This document shows positions 1 through 9,800 of a DNA stretch of 64,000 nucleotides, in pieces. The notes under the pieces were generated by a model. That model saw only the letters and a list, made by a program, of their open reading frames with translations, was not told the origin of the DNA and ran no database searches. How positions within the stretch are numbered: position 1 is the stretch's first letter; each line of letters opens with the position of its first letter. Source of the DNA: Gaetbulibacter sp. 4G1 (GTDB taxonomy: Bacteria; Bacteroidota; Bacteroidia; Flavobacteriales; Flavobacteriaceae); the NCBI RefSeq assembly GCF_002741945.1, contig NZ_MDVN01000001.1, positions 1-64,000 of the forward strand, in the 5' to 3' direction. A program made the position numbers and the translations under genes.

Positions 1-875
1 CTAATCAATCGGCTCTAACAATAACTAATGATGGATGTACTGCTGATGATGTACTGAACTTAACAGTAACACCTAAGCCTGCTGATGATGTCACTAATGC
101 AACCATCTGTTCTGGAGAAACCTATGTATGGGCGGCTAACGGATTAAGTTATACAACTAATCAATCGGCTCTAACAATAACTAATGATGGATGTACTGCT
201 GATGATGTACTGAACTTAACAGTAACACCTAAGCCTGCTGATGATGTCACTAATGCAACCATCTGTTCTGGGGAAACCTACGTATGGGCGGCTAACGGAT
301 TAAGTTATACAACTAATCAATCGGCTCTAACAATAACTAATGATGGATGTACTGCTGATGATGTACTGAACTTAACAGTAACGGCTATGCCTGTATGGTA
401 CTTAGATGCTGATGGTGACAATTATGCAGAGTCAACAATAACCCAATGTGCATCACCAGGGGTTGGATATACAACTACTGTATTGCCTATAACGGATTGT
501 GATGATACTAATTTCAATATCAATCCAGGAGTTACTGAAATACCAGGTAATGGTATTGATGATGATTGTAATGCTGCAACACCAGATGGTGCTTTAGATA
601 TTGAAGATGATTTTAATCTTAATAACCTACTTATAACACCGAATCCTTTTAGTAGCACTCTTAATATTAAGCTACCACTTAGTTATAATAACGATGAGTT
701 TAATATCAAAATATTTGATTTAAATGGAAGACTTGTTTTTAGTAAACAATACTCAAGTATTAACGGAACAATAAATGTTACGAACTTAAACAGGCTAGAA
801 CAAGCGCCATACTTATTAAAAGTTATTAATAAAGAAACTGGAAGAAGTGTAGTTAAAAGACTAATAAAGTATTAA
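1..875 (+). CDS. 3' part of a repeat-rich T9SS-exported surface protein (5' truncated by window edge)
   Basis: The frame is open from base 3 to the stop at 873-875; the start lies outside the window. The visible part begins with 52-residue repeats (motifs ATICSGETYVWAANGLSYTT and CTADDVLNLTV), each with two cysteines, resembling Ig/PKD-like stalk repeats of flavobacterial adhesins. About 60 residues of MopE-type putative metal-binding sequence follow (WYLDADGDNY, DCDDTNFNINPG, NGIDDDCN), rich in Asp pairs. The last ~80 residues form a T9SS type A sorting domain (ITPNPFSSTLNI, IFDLNGRLV, YLLKVINKETG, VVKRLIKY). Such proteins cross the outer membrane by the PorSS/T9SS route and are usually surface-anchored or released. 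The function beyond adhesion or surface display cannot be told. An internal ATG at 387 is not a credible start, because it would split the repeat array from its sorting domain. Confidence 0.85.
   Translation, partial: NQSALTITNDGCTADDVLNLTVTPKPADDVTNATICSGETYVWAANGLSYTTNQSALTITNDGCTADDVLNLTVTPKPADDVTNATICSGETYVWAANGLSYTTNQSALTITNDGCTADDVLNLTVTAMPVWYLDADGDNYAESTITQCASPGVGYTTTVLPITDCDDTNFNINPGVTEIPGNGIDDDCNAATPDGALDIEDDFNLNNLLITPNPFSSTLNIKLPLSYNNDEFNIKIFDLNGRLVFSKQYSSINGTINVTNLNRLEQAPYLLKVINKETGRSVVKRLIKY
3..382 (+). repeat. Tandem 156-bp coding repeats (two full units and a partial third)
   Basis: Units start at 3, 159 and 315; the third matches to about base 382 and then diverges. Units one and two differ at only two of 156 positions, and both changes are synonymous (GGA/GGG, TAT/TAC). 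The array continues out of the window on the left, so its copy number is unknown. Confidence 0.95.
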
Positions 876-900
876 TCAAACACATATTCAATATAACTGT

Positions 901-936
901 AAAAGGGTTGATTCGTTAAAATCAACCCTTTTTTAT
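901..936 (+). terminator. Intrinsic terminator of the first surface-protein gene
   Basis: A perfect 12-bp stem (901-912 with 921-932) with an 8-base loop runs into a T tract, 26 bases after the stop codon. Confidence 0.9.
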
Positions 937-992
937 GTCTATGCCTATCAATAACATATCATCTATAAAAAAAATAATAAAAATATTATAAT

Positions 993-1039
993 AACAAAAT
1001 ATTTAAAACACTGATAATCAATATTTTAAATATTTTGTT
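993..1039. repeat. Perfect 16-bp inverted repeat upstream of the T9SS lectin-like gene
   Basis: AACAAAATATTTAAAA at 993-1008 is exactly reverse-complemented at 1024-1039, with a 15-base spacer. It lies just upstream of the promoter of the following gene and has no T tract, so it looks like an operator or cruciform rather than a terminator. Confidence 0.85.
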
Positions 1040-1040
1040 G

Positions 1041-1090
1041 TGCATTTCATCGATTAATTTTGCATTTCATGGAGTTATAGTGTATGTTTG
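1041..1090 (+). promoter_or_regulatory. Promoter with direct-repeat operator for the 1132-6663 gene
   Basis: TGCATTTCAT occurs at 1041-1050 and again at 1061-1070, exactly 20 bases apart (about two helical turns). The second copy overlaps a TTTG (1059-1062) that serves as the -33 element. After a 20-base spacer comes TATGTTTG (1083-1090), a perfect match to the Bacteroidota -7 consensus TAnnTTTG. This predicts a leader of about 35 bases. That the repeats bind a regulator is inferred from spacing and position. Confidence 0.65.
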
Positions 1091-1131
1091 GGCTTTAAAA
1101 TAATTAGTCCCAAGCTAAAATTTAACCTCTT

Positions 1132-4100
1132 ATGAAAAAAATTACTTTTTTATTAAGGTCTAGTATACTTATATTAGGTATACTACTCTCAACTAATGGC
1201 TTCTCTCAAGTCACGATTAATTCTGAAGATTTTGAATCTGGCACAACTTTTCCTGTTCTTTTTACTGGTCCACCAGCAACGCAATGGAATGACGGAGGTG
1301 GAGATTGTGCCATTAACACAGGATCTTTTCTATCAGGCAATAATACCTTAAGAATAAGAGACAATAGTGGCTCCTCATTCTCAGACACTAACAATATAGA
1401 CTTAACACCCTATACTTCTGTAGACATTACCTTCGATTTTGTTTCAGAAGCATACTCGGGCTACGACTTTTTTTTAGAATTCTCTGGAGATGGTGGTAGT
1501 ACATGGCATGCCACTCCAATTTTACACTATATTGAAGGAGTGAATTTTACAGACGCTATAACATATACAAATCAAACTGTAAGTATAACCGATGGTGTTA
1601 CATATACATTCACAACTACTTCTAGGTTTAGATTTAGAGCAGATGCAAACTCTAATGCTGAGCGTGTACACCTTGATGAAATTTTAATTGAAGGCAACTT
1701 ACCTGCTTCGCCAGAAATAAACATTCAAGGTGCAGGAAACAATATTGTACATGATGCTCCACTAACAAATACACCATCTGTAACTAACGATACCGACTTT
1801 GGAAGTCACGATATAACTGTAGGTTCTAACGTAAATGTTTTCACTATTCAAAATACAGGTTCCGCACCACTTAACTTAACTGGCGGGAGCCCATATGTTG
1901 TAATTACTGGTGACACTGGAGATTTTACATTATCATTAGGTCCAGCAATACCAACAACACCTGTAGCAGCTTCTGGAAGTACTACGTTTACAATAACTTT
2001 TAATCCAACAGTAACAGGTTTACGAACTGCACAAGTATCTATTGCTAATGATGATTCAGATGAAGCACCTTATGCTTTTAATATACAAGGTACAGGTACA
2101 ACTACAACTCAAGAAATAGATATTACAGGAAATAGTAATAGTATACCGCATGATGCTCCATTAACTAATATTCCATCAGTTACAAATGATACTGATTTTG
2201 GGAATGTTAACATAACAGGGAGTACAAATGCCAATACATTTACCATTAACAACTTAGGTACAGTTAATAGCTTAAATTTAACCGGAGGACCTTTAGTAAG
2301 TATTGGAGGTACTGATGCTGCAGACTTTACAGTAACCACTGCCCCATCTACTCCTATTACTGCAAGTAGCAATACTACTTTTATAATAACTTTTGACCCT
2401 ACAACAGTAGGAACAAAAAACGCAACGGTAACTATAGCTAATAACGACCCAACTGGAGGAGAAAACCCATACACTTTTAATATTCGAGGTACTGGCGTTC
2501 TTGTTCAAGCTCCTGGTGGAGTCGATACAAATTTAGAGCTATGGCTAAAAGGTAATGCTGGTTTAAGTTATACATCAGGTCAGCTTGTTACTACATGGCA
2601 AGATCAAACTAGTAATGGCTATGATGCAACAGCTCCTGTAGTTGGTGTAGAACCTACTTATCGAGATGATCCTGCTTATAACATTAACTTTAACCCAATT
2701 GTAGACTTCAATAACGATTCATCAGCATTTAGTTTAGATGGAGATTTTTCTTTTGATGATACCACAACAGAATTTTTACAAGGTACTGGCGGATACTATT
2801 CTCAAGATGTATTTGTCGTATTACTACCAAATGTAACTGTAAATAATTCATTTGGAAGTATGGATGTTTTTTGTGGGGATGAAGATTTAGCTACAAATGA
2901 AACTGATGCAACAGGTATTGGCTTAGGTGCTTATTCTGTTCGTTTTTCTGGTGAAATTATATCATATGCGCATGGTACCACTAGTGGAGGTTTAGGTTAT
3001 GGTGTTGCAGAAACCGGCACTGGAAACACTTATAGCAATGCAGGTATTATTAATGTTAGAAATAATAGTGGTGCTACCCAACAAGAATTGTATTATAATG
3101 CAACTGACATTGAAACTGTACAAAATGATGTACCTGACTTTGCAAATGTTAACAATTCAAGGTATTGGATTGGACGTAGTGAAGGTTGGGAAGCAACTAC
3201 AGATGCTAGAATAGCAGAAGTTATTACTTATTCGTCTCGTAAAAGTGATGTAGATGCTACTGATGCACGAAATAGAATTCAATCGTACTTGGCCATTAAA
3301 TATGGTATCACTTTAGCTCCAGATGCTACAGCGGGAACAAACTTTGAAGCTACAACTCAAGATTATGTAGATAGTGATGGAACTGTAATTTGGGATGAGT
3401 CTGCTAATGCAGGATACAACCATGATATAGCAGGTATTGGTCGTGATGATAAATCAGAATTAAATCAAAAACAATCTAGTAGCATTAATAATGCTGCTGA
3501 TGGAACTGGACCTACTGAGGGTATATTAACCATAGGTTTATCAGATATTTATAATACAAATAATTTAAATCCGAGCACATTTGCAAACGATAAAGAGTTT
3601 TTAGTATGGGGAAATAATGGTGCTTCCATTGATACAGGCTCAGCTGCAACCACTACTTTTACAGTTAGTGTTGATATGAGTATTGGAATTGGAGATGTCT
3701 CGTTAACTACTCCAGTTTCTTTTCAAGCAATAAATCGTACTTGGAAAGTTGTAGAGAACGGAGGAGATATACCGTCTGTAAAAGTAAAAATACCTCAAAG
3801 TGCAATTAGATATATTACCCCTCCAGGAAGTTACTTAATGTTTATTTCTGATACACCAACTTTCGACCCAACGTCAGACTATAGAGTTATGTATTCAGAT
3901 GGTTCTGGTAATCTATTAACTGATTACAATTTTAACGCTACTAAATATGTGACTTTTGGTTATGCTGAACAAGTTATTAGAGAACGCTCTGTTCATTTTG
4001 AAGGATATAACCCTATGACTATGCGAGGTGACTATATAGATGTTGAAGATCACTTAGATTTAAACACTAGTACATTTACTATTTCTGCATGGATTAAACG

Positions 4101-6663
4101 TGATACAGGAACGATAAATGCTTCAATAGTTTCAAAAAGAGATGCAGCCAATACTGAAGGCTACGATTTTAGAATTAATGGCTCAGGAGAATTGGAATTC
4201 AATCTTAATGGTGGTCTTCCAGAAATTACATCTTCAGTTGCTATACCTGAAAATGAATGGCATCAAGTTGCTGTAATTTATGATAATGGTACAGCAACCT
4301 TATACATTGATGGCGTACCAGACACTACTACAATTGCAACATCATTAGCAGCTCCAGTACCTACATCACGAAAATTCTTAATTGCTGCAGCTGATGGTTA
4401 TGATCCAGATACAACTGATTATTTTATAGGAAACATTGATGAAGTAAGAGTATGGGATATTGCGCTTTCTGTAGATCAGTTGCGTTATATAATGAACCAA
4501 GAAATTATAGATGCTGCAATAGTACCAACACCAACATTAATTGAAGGTGATATAATTCCAACCACAATTACAAATAATGAAATTGCTCCTATAGGCTTGG
4601 GTGATTTAGCAGGTTATTACCCTATGTCTGTATATACGTATACAAACACAAACGATATGTCTGGAAATAATCATCAAGGTGCTTTAAGAAATTTAGATAC
4701 TGTTGACTGGCAAACTGCTCCTCTACCTTACGAATCTCAAGCAGCGGGTTCTTGGGATGCTGATGCAACTTGGTTAAATAATACAGTACAAACACTACCT
4801 AATGCCTTTTCTGTTATTGATGGCTCAATACCTATTGACTGGAACATTGTTGAAATTAACAACGATGTCTATTTAGGAGCAACACCAACTGGTGTTAGAA
4901 CAAGAGATTGCTCAATACAAGCCCTAATAATAAATAGCGGCGATTTACAAGTTAATGGAAATACCGCATCAAATGATGGTATTGGTTTAACCGTAACCCA
5001 TTATTTAAAAATTGATGGAACTCTTGATTTAGAAGGCGAGTCTCAATTAATTCAAACTACTGATAGTGATTTTGATACAACAAGTACTGGTACTTTAGAA
5101 AGAGACCAACAAGGTAATTCAAATACTTATATATATAATTATTGGTCTTCTCCTGTGTCAACTACTAGTAATGCAGATTATACAACCAATGACGTATTTA
5201 CCAATGTTAGCTTTTTAACATCTGGTTATAATGGAAATACATCTCCTGCTAATGCTGACTATTGGATTTGGAAATATGCAAATAACGCTGCCAATCAATA
5301 CTCGCAATGGGAACACGTAAGAAGCAGTGGTTCTATTTCGGCTGGTGAAGGATTCACAATGAAAGGTCCAGGTACAGTTACCCCAGATCAAAATTACATA
5401 TTATCTGGTCAACCAAATAATGGAGATATATCTTTAACATTAAGTGACGACAATGAATATTTAGTAGGTAACCCTTACCCTTCTGCTATAGATGCTGATG
5501 CATTTCTTAGAGATCATATTAGTGTAAATAATGGTGGTAATCATCCAAATACAACAGAAAATGTTATTAACGGAACACTCTATTTCTGGGATCATTTTTC
5601 AAATAATACGCATGCTTTAGCTGAATATGAAGGAGGTTATGCCACTTATACATTAATGGGAGGTGCAGTAGCCATTTCTAATGATGCATTGATTAATGCT
5701 TCTGGACAAACAGGAACCTTAACACCTCAACAATATATTCCTGTTGGGCAAGGATTTTTTGTGTCTGCCATATTAGATACCGATTTAAATAATGATGGTA
5801 GTAGTCCAGATCCTAATGATCCAGGCATTGTTTTACCTATTAATGGGGGTACAATTACCTTCAAAAATAGTCATCGAGTATTCCAAAAAGAAAATGTAAG
5901 CTCATCTCAATTCTTGAAATCTAACGTAAAAGGAAAATCTTCTACTGCAAGCACTGCGAAAAAGAAAGTAGATTCAAGACAAAAGATTAGATTAATGTTT
6001 GATTCTCCAGATGGATATCATCGTCAGCTACTTGTTGGAGCAGATACTAAAGCTTCAAACAATTTTGATATAGGTTACGATGCTCCCCTTGCAGAAACAA
6101 ATAAAGAAGATATGTATTGGCAGTTTAATGATAATTTAAAACTTATCATTCAAGCAGTAAATAATTTTGGTGAAGACCAAATACTTCCTTTAGGTGTTAA
6201 AATTAATAAAGAAGGATTTGCAACCATAAAAATTGATGCCTTAGAAAATATAGGCTCAAATACAAATATTTATCTACACGATAAGGAGTTAGATATTTAT
6301 CATGATTTAAAACAGAGTAATTACGAAGTTTATTTATCAACAACTGGCGAATATTCTGATCGTTTTGTAATTACATTCTCTGACGCATCAAAAAATTCTT
6401 TAGGAACTGATGATATAGAAGATACAAATTTAGAAGTGTATTTTTCAAACGAAAAAGAAAGCTTCATTATACATAATCCAGATTTAAAATTTGTAGAAAC
6501 TGTGAGCGTATACAACTTACTAGGACAATCTATTTATGAGTTTAGTACTAAATCTCACGAAAACCATATAACGCATAAAACAAAAAGTATTGCAGCCGGA
6601 GTTTATATTGTAAAAATGAAAACAGACAATGCTATACTTTCTAAAAAAATATTAATAAAATAG
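1132..6663 (+). CDS. Large T9SS-exported multidomain lectin-like surface protein (1843 aa)
   Basis: An N-terminal signal peptide ends near residue 26 (LLSTNGFSQ). A beta-rich domain (~27-190) starts EDFESG. Two choice-of-anchor-D type Ig-like domains follow (~195-320 and ~327-457; motifs DFGSHDI, FTIQNTG, IANDD). Residues ~462-733 form a LamG-like region ([25 protein letters not shown]) of the type seen in DUF8202-containing flavobacterial proteins. A LamG/ConA-like domain lies at ~957-1113 ([33 protein letters not shown]). The C-terminal third holds a conserved flavobacterial region ([21 protein letters not shown]) and a T9SS type A sorting domain (~1767-1843, ending ILSKKILIK). The start ATG follows a clear promoter and gives a good signal peptide. 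The downstream gene is a paralog with the same ends. Carbohydrate binding or adhesion is likely but inferred; no catalytic site is visible. Confidence 0.85.
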   Translation: MKKITFLLRSSILILGILLSTNGFSQVTINSEDFESGTTFPVLFTGPPATQWNDGGGDCAINTGSFLSGNNTLRIRDNSGSSFSDTNNIDLTPYTSVDITFDFVSEAYSGYDFFLEFSGDGGSTWHATPILHYIEGVNFTDAITYTNQTVSITDGVTYTFTTTSRFRFRADANSNAERVHLDEILIEGNLPASPEINIQGAGNNIVHDAPLTNTPSVTNDTDFGSHDITVGSNVNVFTIQNTGSAPLNLTGGSPYVVITGDTGDFTLSLGPAIPTTPVAASGSTTFTITFNPTVTGLRTAQVSIANDDSDEAPYAFNIQGTGTTTTQEIDITGNSNSIPHDAPLTNIPSVTNDTDFGNVNITGSTNANTFTINNLGTVNSLNLTGGPLVSIGGTDAADFTVTTAPSTPITASSNTTFIITFDPTTVGTKNATVTIANNDPTGGENPYTFNIRGTGVLVQAPGGVDTNLELWLKGNAGLSYTSGQLVTTWQDQTSNGYDATAPVVGVEPTYRDDPAYNINFNPIVDFNNDSSAFSLDGDFSFDDTTTEFLQGTGGYYSQDVFVVLLPNVTVNNSFGSMDVFCGDEDLATNETDATGIGLGAYSVRFSGEIISYAHGTTSGGLGYGVAETGTGNTYSNAGIINVRNNSGATQQELYYNATDIETVQNDVPDFANVNNSRYWIGRSEGWEATTDARIAEVITYSSRKSDVDATDARNRIQSYLAIKYGITLAPDATAGTNFEATTQDYVDSDGTVIWDESANAGYNHDIAGIGRDDKSELNQKQSSSINNAADGTGPTEGILTIGLSDIYNTNNLNPSTFANDKEFLVWGNNGASIDTGSAATTTFTVSVDMSIGIGDVSLTTPVSFQAINRTWKVVENGGDIPSVKVKIPQSAIRYITPPGSYLMFISDTPTFDPTSDYRVMYSDGSGNLLTDYNFNATKYVTFGYAEQVIRERSVHFEGYNPMTMRGDYIDVEDHLDLNTSTFTISAWIKRDTGTINASIVSKRDAANTEGYDFRINGSGELEFNLNGGLPEITSSVAIPENEWHQVAVIYDNGTATLYIDGVPDTTTIATSLAAPVPTSRKFLIAAADGYDPDTTDYFIGNIDEVRVWDIALSVDQLRYIMNQEIIDAAIVPTPTLIEGDIIPTTITNNEIAPIGLGDLAGYYPMSVYTYTNTNDMSGNNHQGALRNLDTVDWQTAPLPYESQAAGSWDADATWLNNTVQTLPNAFSVIDGSIPIDWNIVEINNDVYLGATPTGVRTRDCSIQALIINSGDLQVNGNTASNDGIGLTVTHYLKIDGTLDLEGESQLIQTTDSDFDTTSTGTLERDQQGNSNTYIYNYWSSPVSTTSNADYTTNDVFTNVSFLTSGYNGNTSPANADYWIWKYANNAANQYSQWEHVRSSGSISAGEGFTMKGPGTVTPDQNYILSGQPNNGDISLTLSDDNEYLVGNPYPSAIDADAFLRDHISVNNGGNHPNTTENVINGTLYFWDHFSNNTHALAEYEGGYATYTLMGGAVAISNDALINASGQTGTLTPQQYIPVGQGFFVSAILDTDLNNDGSSPDPNDPGIVLPINGGTITFKNSHRVFQKENVSSSQFLKSNVKGKSSTASTAKKKVDSRQKIRLMFDSPDGYHRQLLVGADTKASNNFDIGYDAPLAETNKEDMYWQFNDNLKLIIQAVNNFGEDQILPLGVKINKEGFATIKIDALENIGSNTNIYLHDKELDIYHDLKQSNYEVYLSTTGEYSDRFVITFSDASKNSLGTDDIEDTNLEVYFSNEKESFIIHNPDLKFVETVSVYNLLGQSIYEFSTKSHENHITHKTKSIAAGVYIVKMKTDNAILSKKILIK

Positions 6664-6711
6664 TTGAAGTGTAGACCCCAAATCTAGTTTTTACTTAACT
6701 ATGCTTTGTTT

Positions 6712-6743
6712 GAGTCCTGAATTAACTTTCGGGACTCTTTTTT
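6712..6743 (+). terminator. Intrinsic terminator after the first large T9SS gene
   Basis: A 10-bp stem containing GAGTCC/GGACTC (6712-6721 with 6728-6737, one G-T pair) is followed by eight T. A second small hairpin with a T run lies at 6751-6775. The same GAGTCC/GGACTC core recurs in the terminator after the paralog (11896-11924), as if duplicated with the gene. Confidence 0.88.
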
Positions 6744-6807
6744 TATTTAAAAAAGTCATTTAAACGACTTTTTTTGCTTTTTATCGATGTTTTTAAAAAT
6801 AATTTCT

Positions 6808-6870
6808 TACATTTGTTTTAACAAGCTATTGATAGTTAAAGATTTAGCCCCAAACTAAATTAACCAACTT
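6808..6870 (+). promoter_or_regulatory. Probable promoter and leader of the second large T9SS gene
   Basis: TACATTTG at 6808-6815 matches the -7 consensus TAnnTTTG, but no good -33 TTG is present 19-20 bases upstream. The last 25-30 leader bases (TTAGCCCCAAACTAAATTAA) closely resemble the leader of the 1132 gene (TTAGTCCCAAGCTAAAATTT), so the duplication included the 5' untranslated region. Confidence 0.5.
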
Positions 6871-9800
6871 ATGAGAAATTACACCAACCAACAATGGTAT
6901 GCGATATTGTTATTCAGTATATGTATATCTTATTTTTCGCAGTCGCAAACTGTAATAGATTCAGAAAACTTTGAAACCGGATGGGGAATTTGGAATGATG
7001 GAGGTTCTGATTGTGATCGAACTAACAGCGGAACACCTAATGGTACTTACTCGATAAACATACAAGATAACTCTGGTACATCTTCATCAATGACTACTAA
7101 TGATATTGATATAACCTCATACGGTTCTATAGAAATATCTTTTGACTACGAAACTGACAGTATGGAAAACAATGAAGATTTTTGGGTGAGATACTCTTCA
7201 GATGGAGGGAGTAATTGGTCTACTATATCTACATATGTAAGTGGTACTGATTTCAATAATGGAACATCATATACAACTACTGCTACTATAAACTCAGGAG
7301 CTTTTACTTTTTCTAGTAATTCACAATTTAGAGTGCAATGTGACGCAAGTAGTGATGGTGATGATGTATATATTGACAATATATCAATAACTGGTTATCT
7401 GCCACAACCAGAGATTAATATTCTTGGAAATACAATAGTAACTATATTAGATGGAAACACAACCCCTTCTTTAACTGACAAAACCGACTTTGGGTATATC
7501 GATTATAACTCGGGGTCTACTATAAAAACATATACAATTCAAAACATTGGAAGCTCAAATTTATCTATAGGAGCAATCTCAATAACTGGAGCAAATGCAG
7601 GTGATTTTAGTGTTTCAACAGCACCAAGTTCTCTAATAAGCCCTGGAAATAATACCACAATATCAATTACATTTAATCCAAGTTCTATTGGTTTAAAAAC
7701 AGCAACACTGTCTATTGTTAATAATGACACTGATGAAAACCCATACGATTTTGCCATTCAAGGCACTGGAGTTCAAACATTTTTTGACAGTGACAATGAC
7801 GGCGTTTTGGATAATATTGATATTGATGATGATAATGATGGAATTCTTGACACAGATGAAGAGAACAATTGTAGTAGTTCAAATGGACATGTAGTAAACT
7901 ACAAATTTCTTAATGAAACTTTCGGAACTGGAACTGGAAGAGCTACTATTAATACTAATAACTATGCAGCAACAACCACTTACTGCTATGAAGATGGTAT
8001 TGCTGGCACTAATACTACGGAATGCCCAAGTCAATCAACCTGGATACTTGATGATGGAGAATATACAGTTGTATCAAAAATAACAGGAACTATAGCTAGC
8101 GACCCAGAAAATATTCATGGTGACTTAGCTTGGTACAATGGAGAGGATCACACAACTGGTGATATAAATGGGAGAATGGCTGTATTTAATGCAAGTTTTA
8201 CTCCAGGAGTATTTTATGAAACAACTATAACTGGTGTATTATCTAATTTGCCAATAACTTATAGTTTTTGGGCATTAAATATTATGACTCAATCTAATTT
8301 TACAGGTTCAATTTTACCAGATATTACTGTTGAATTTTTGGATTTATCAAACAATACCCTTGCAACCTATAATACGGGTGAGTTTGGTAGATGTTCAGGA
8401 GGCATAACAGATAACAGTTGTGTTCAAGGCGAATGGCAGCAATTTACAACCAGTGTAAACCTAGGAAACGTAAATGCTTTTACAGTTCGCTTCATAAATA
8501 ATGCTCCTGGTGGAGGAGGGAATGATTTAGCATTAGATGATATTGTTATTTCACAAACATTATGTGATACAGATAATGATGGCATTGCAGATCTTTACGA
8601 TTTAGATTCAGATAATGATGGTATTCCAGATGTAGTTGAAGCTGGATTAGGTAATTATAGTGATGGAAATGCAACTTTAACAGCCTGTGCAAGTTGGGTA
8701 GACACTAATACTAATGGAATGCACGATTTAAGTGAAGGTCATATCATTTTAAACTCTGATAATGATGGGACACCAAACTATTTAGATTTAGATTCTGATA
8801 ATGACACTATTTTTGATGTAGACGAATCTGGAGCTACCAACTCAGGCGATGTTAATTACCAAAATGGGGACGGAGATATTACAGGAGACGGTGTTGGCGA
8901 TGGCACCGATACAGATAACGTAAGAGAAACTGATATCGATTCTGATAATGTATTAGAACACTTTTCAGATGGTATTTTAGATATATACGATTTCTTTAAT
9001 GGAGGCACAATGGCAACTGCTTACGGCAATAGCAATCAAGGTTCTACTGGAGCCGGTTGGGAATACTATGTTGCAGATACAGATAATGATGGGACTCCAG
9101 ATTACATAGATATTACTTCTGATGGTTCTACTTTTGATATTTCACATACACTATATGCCAATTTAGATTCTGATAATGATGGCCTCATAGATGACACTAG
9201 CGACGCTGAAAGTGATGGTATTGTTGATTTATTTGATACTGATGATACAACTTTTGGATCACCAAGAGATTTAAACCGAAAATTACAGTTATTTTTTGAT
9301 GGTAGAAATGATTATGCTGAAGAACCATCTATTATAAGTGCATGGTCAGAAATTTCATTAATGGCTTGGGTAAAAACCGACCCAACTGCAAATGGCTCTA
9401 GAGTTATAGTAGGAGAAAGTAATTTCTATCTTAGACTTCATGCAGATAATAGACTATTTATAGAAGCCAGTGGCACAAATCTAAATAGTAGTAATTCATT
9501 ACCAACAAACCAATGGGTGCATGTGGCTTCAACATATAATAGTACTAGTGGTTTATTAAAACTTTACGTAAATGGCGAAGAAGTAGCAAGTACATCAAAA
9601 TCTGGAAATTTAAGTACTTCATCCACTCCATTCACTATAGGTAAATCCCCAAATACATACCAAAATTATTTTAAAGGCTTTATAGATGAAGTACGTTTAT
9701 TCAATAAAGGGCTATCAGAAAATGAGCTTCAAAAAATGGTGCATCAAGAAATAACAAATAATGCAGGAGTTATTAGAGGTGATATTATTCCAAAAGATAT

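Noticed and set aside
1-382. Regular repeats resembling a CRISPR array
   Set aside because: The units are 156 bp, contiguous, without variable spacers, and encode continuous protein.
387-875. Separate 162-aa gene starting at 387
   Set aside because: The frame is open upstream through the repeats, and the sorting domain belongs to that larger protein.
2109-2508. Overlapping minus-strand ORFs inside the T9SS gene
   Set aside because: Low-complexity reverse reading of Thr/Val-rich Ig-like domains; no start context and no domain.
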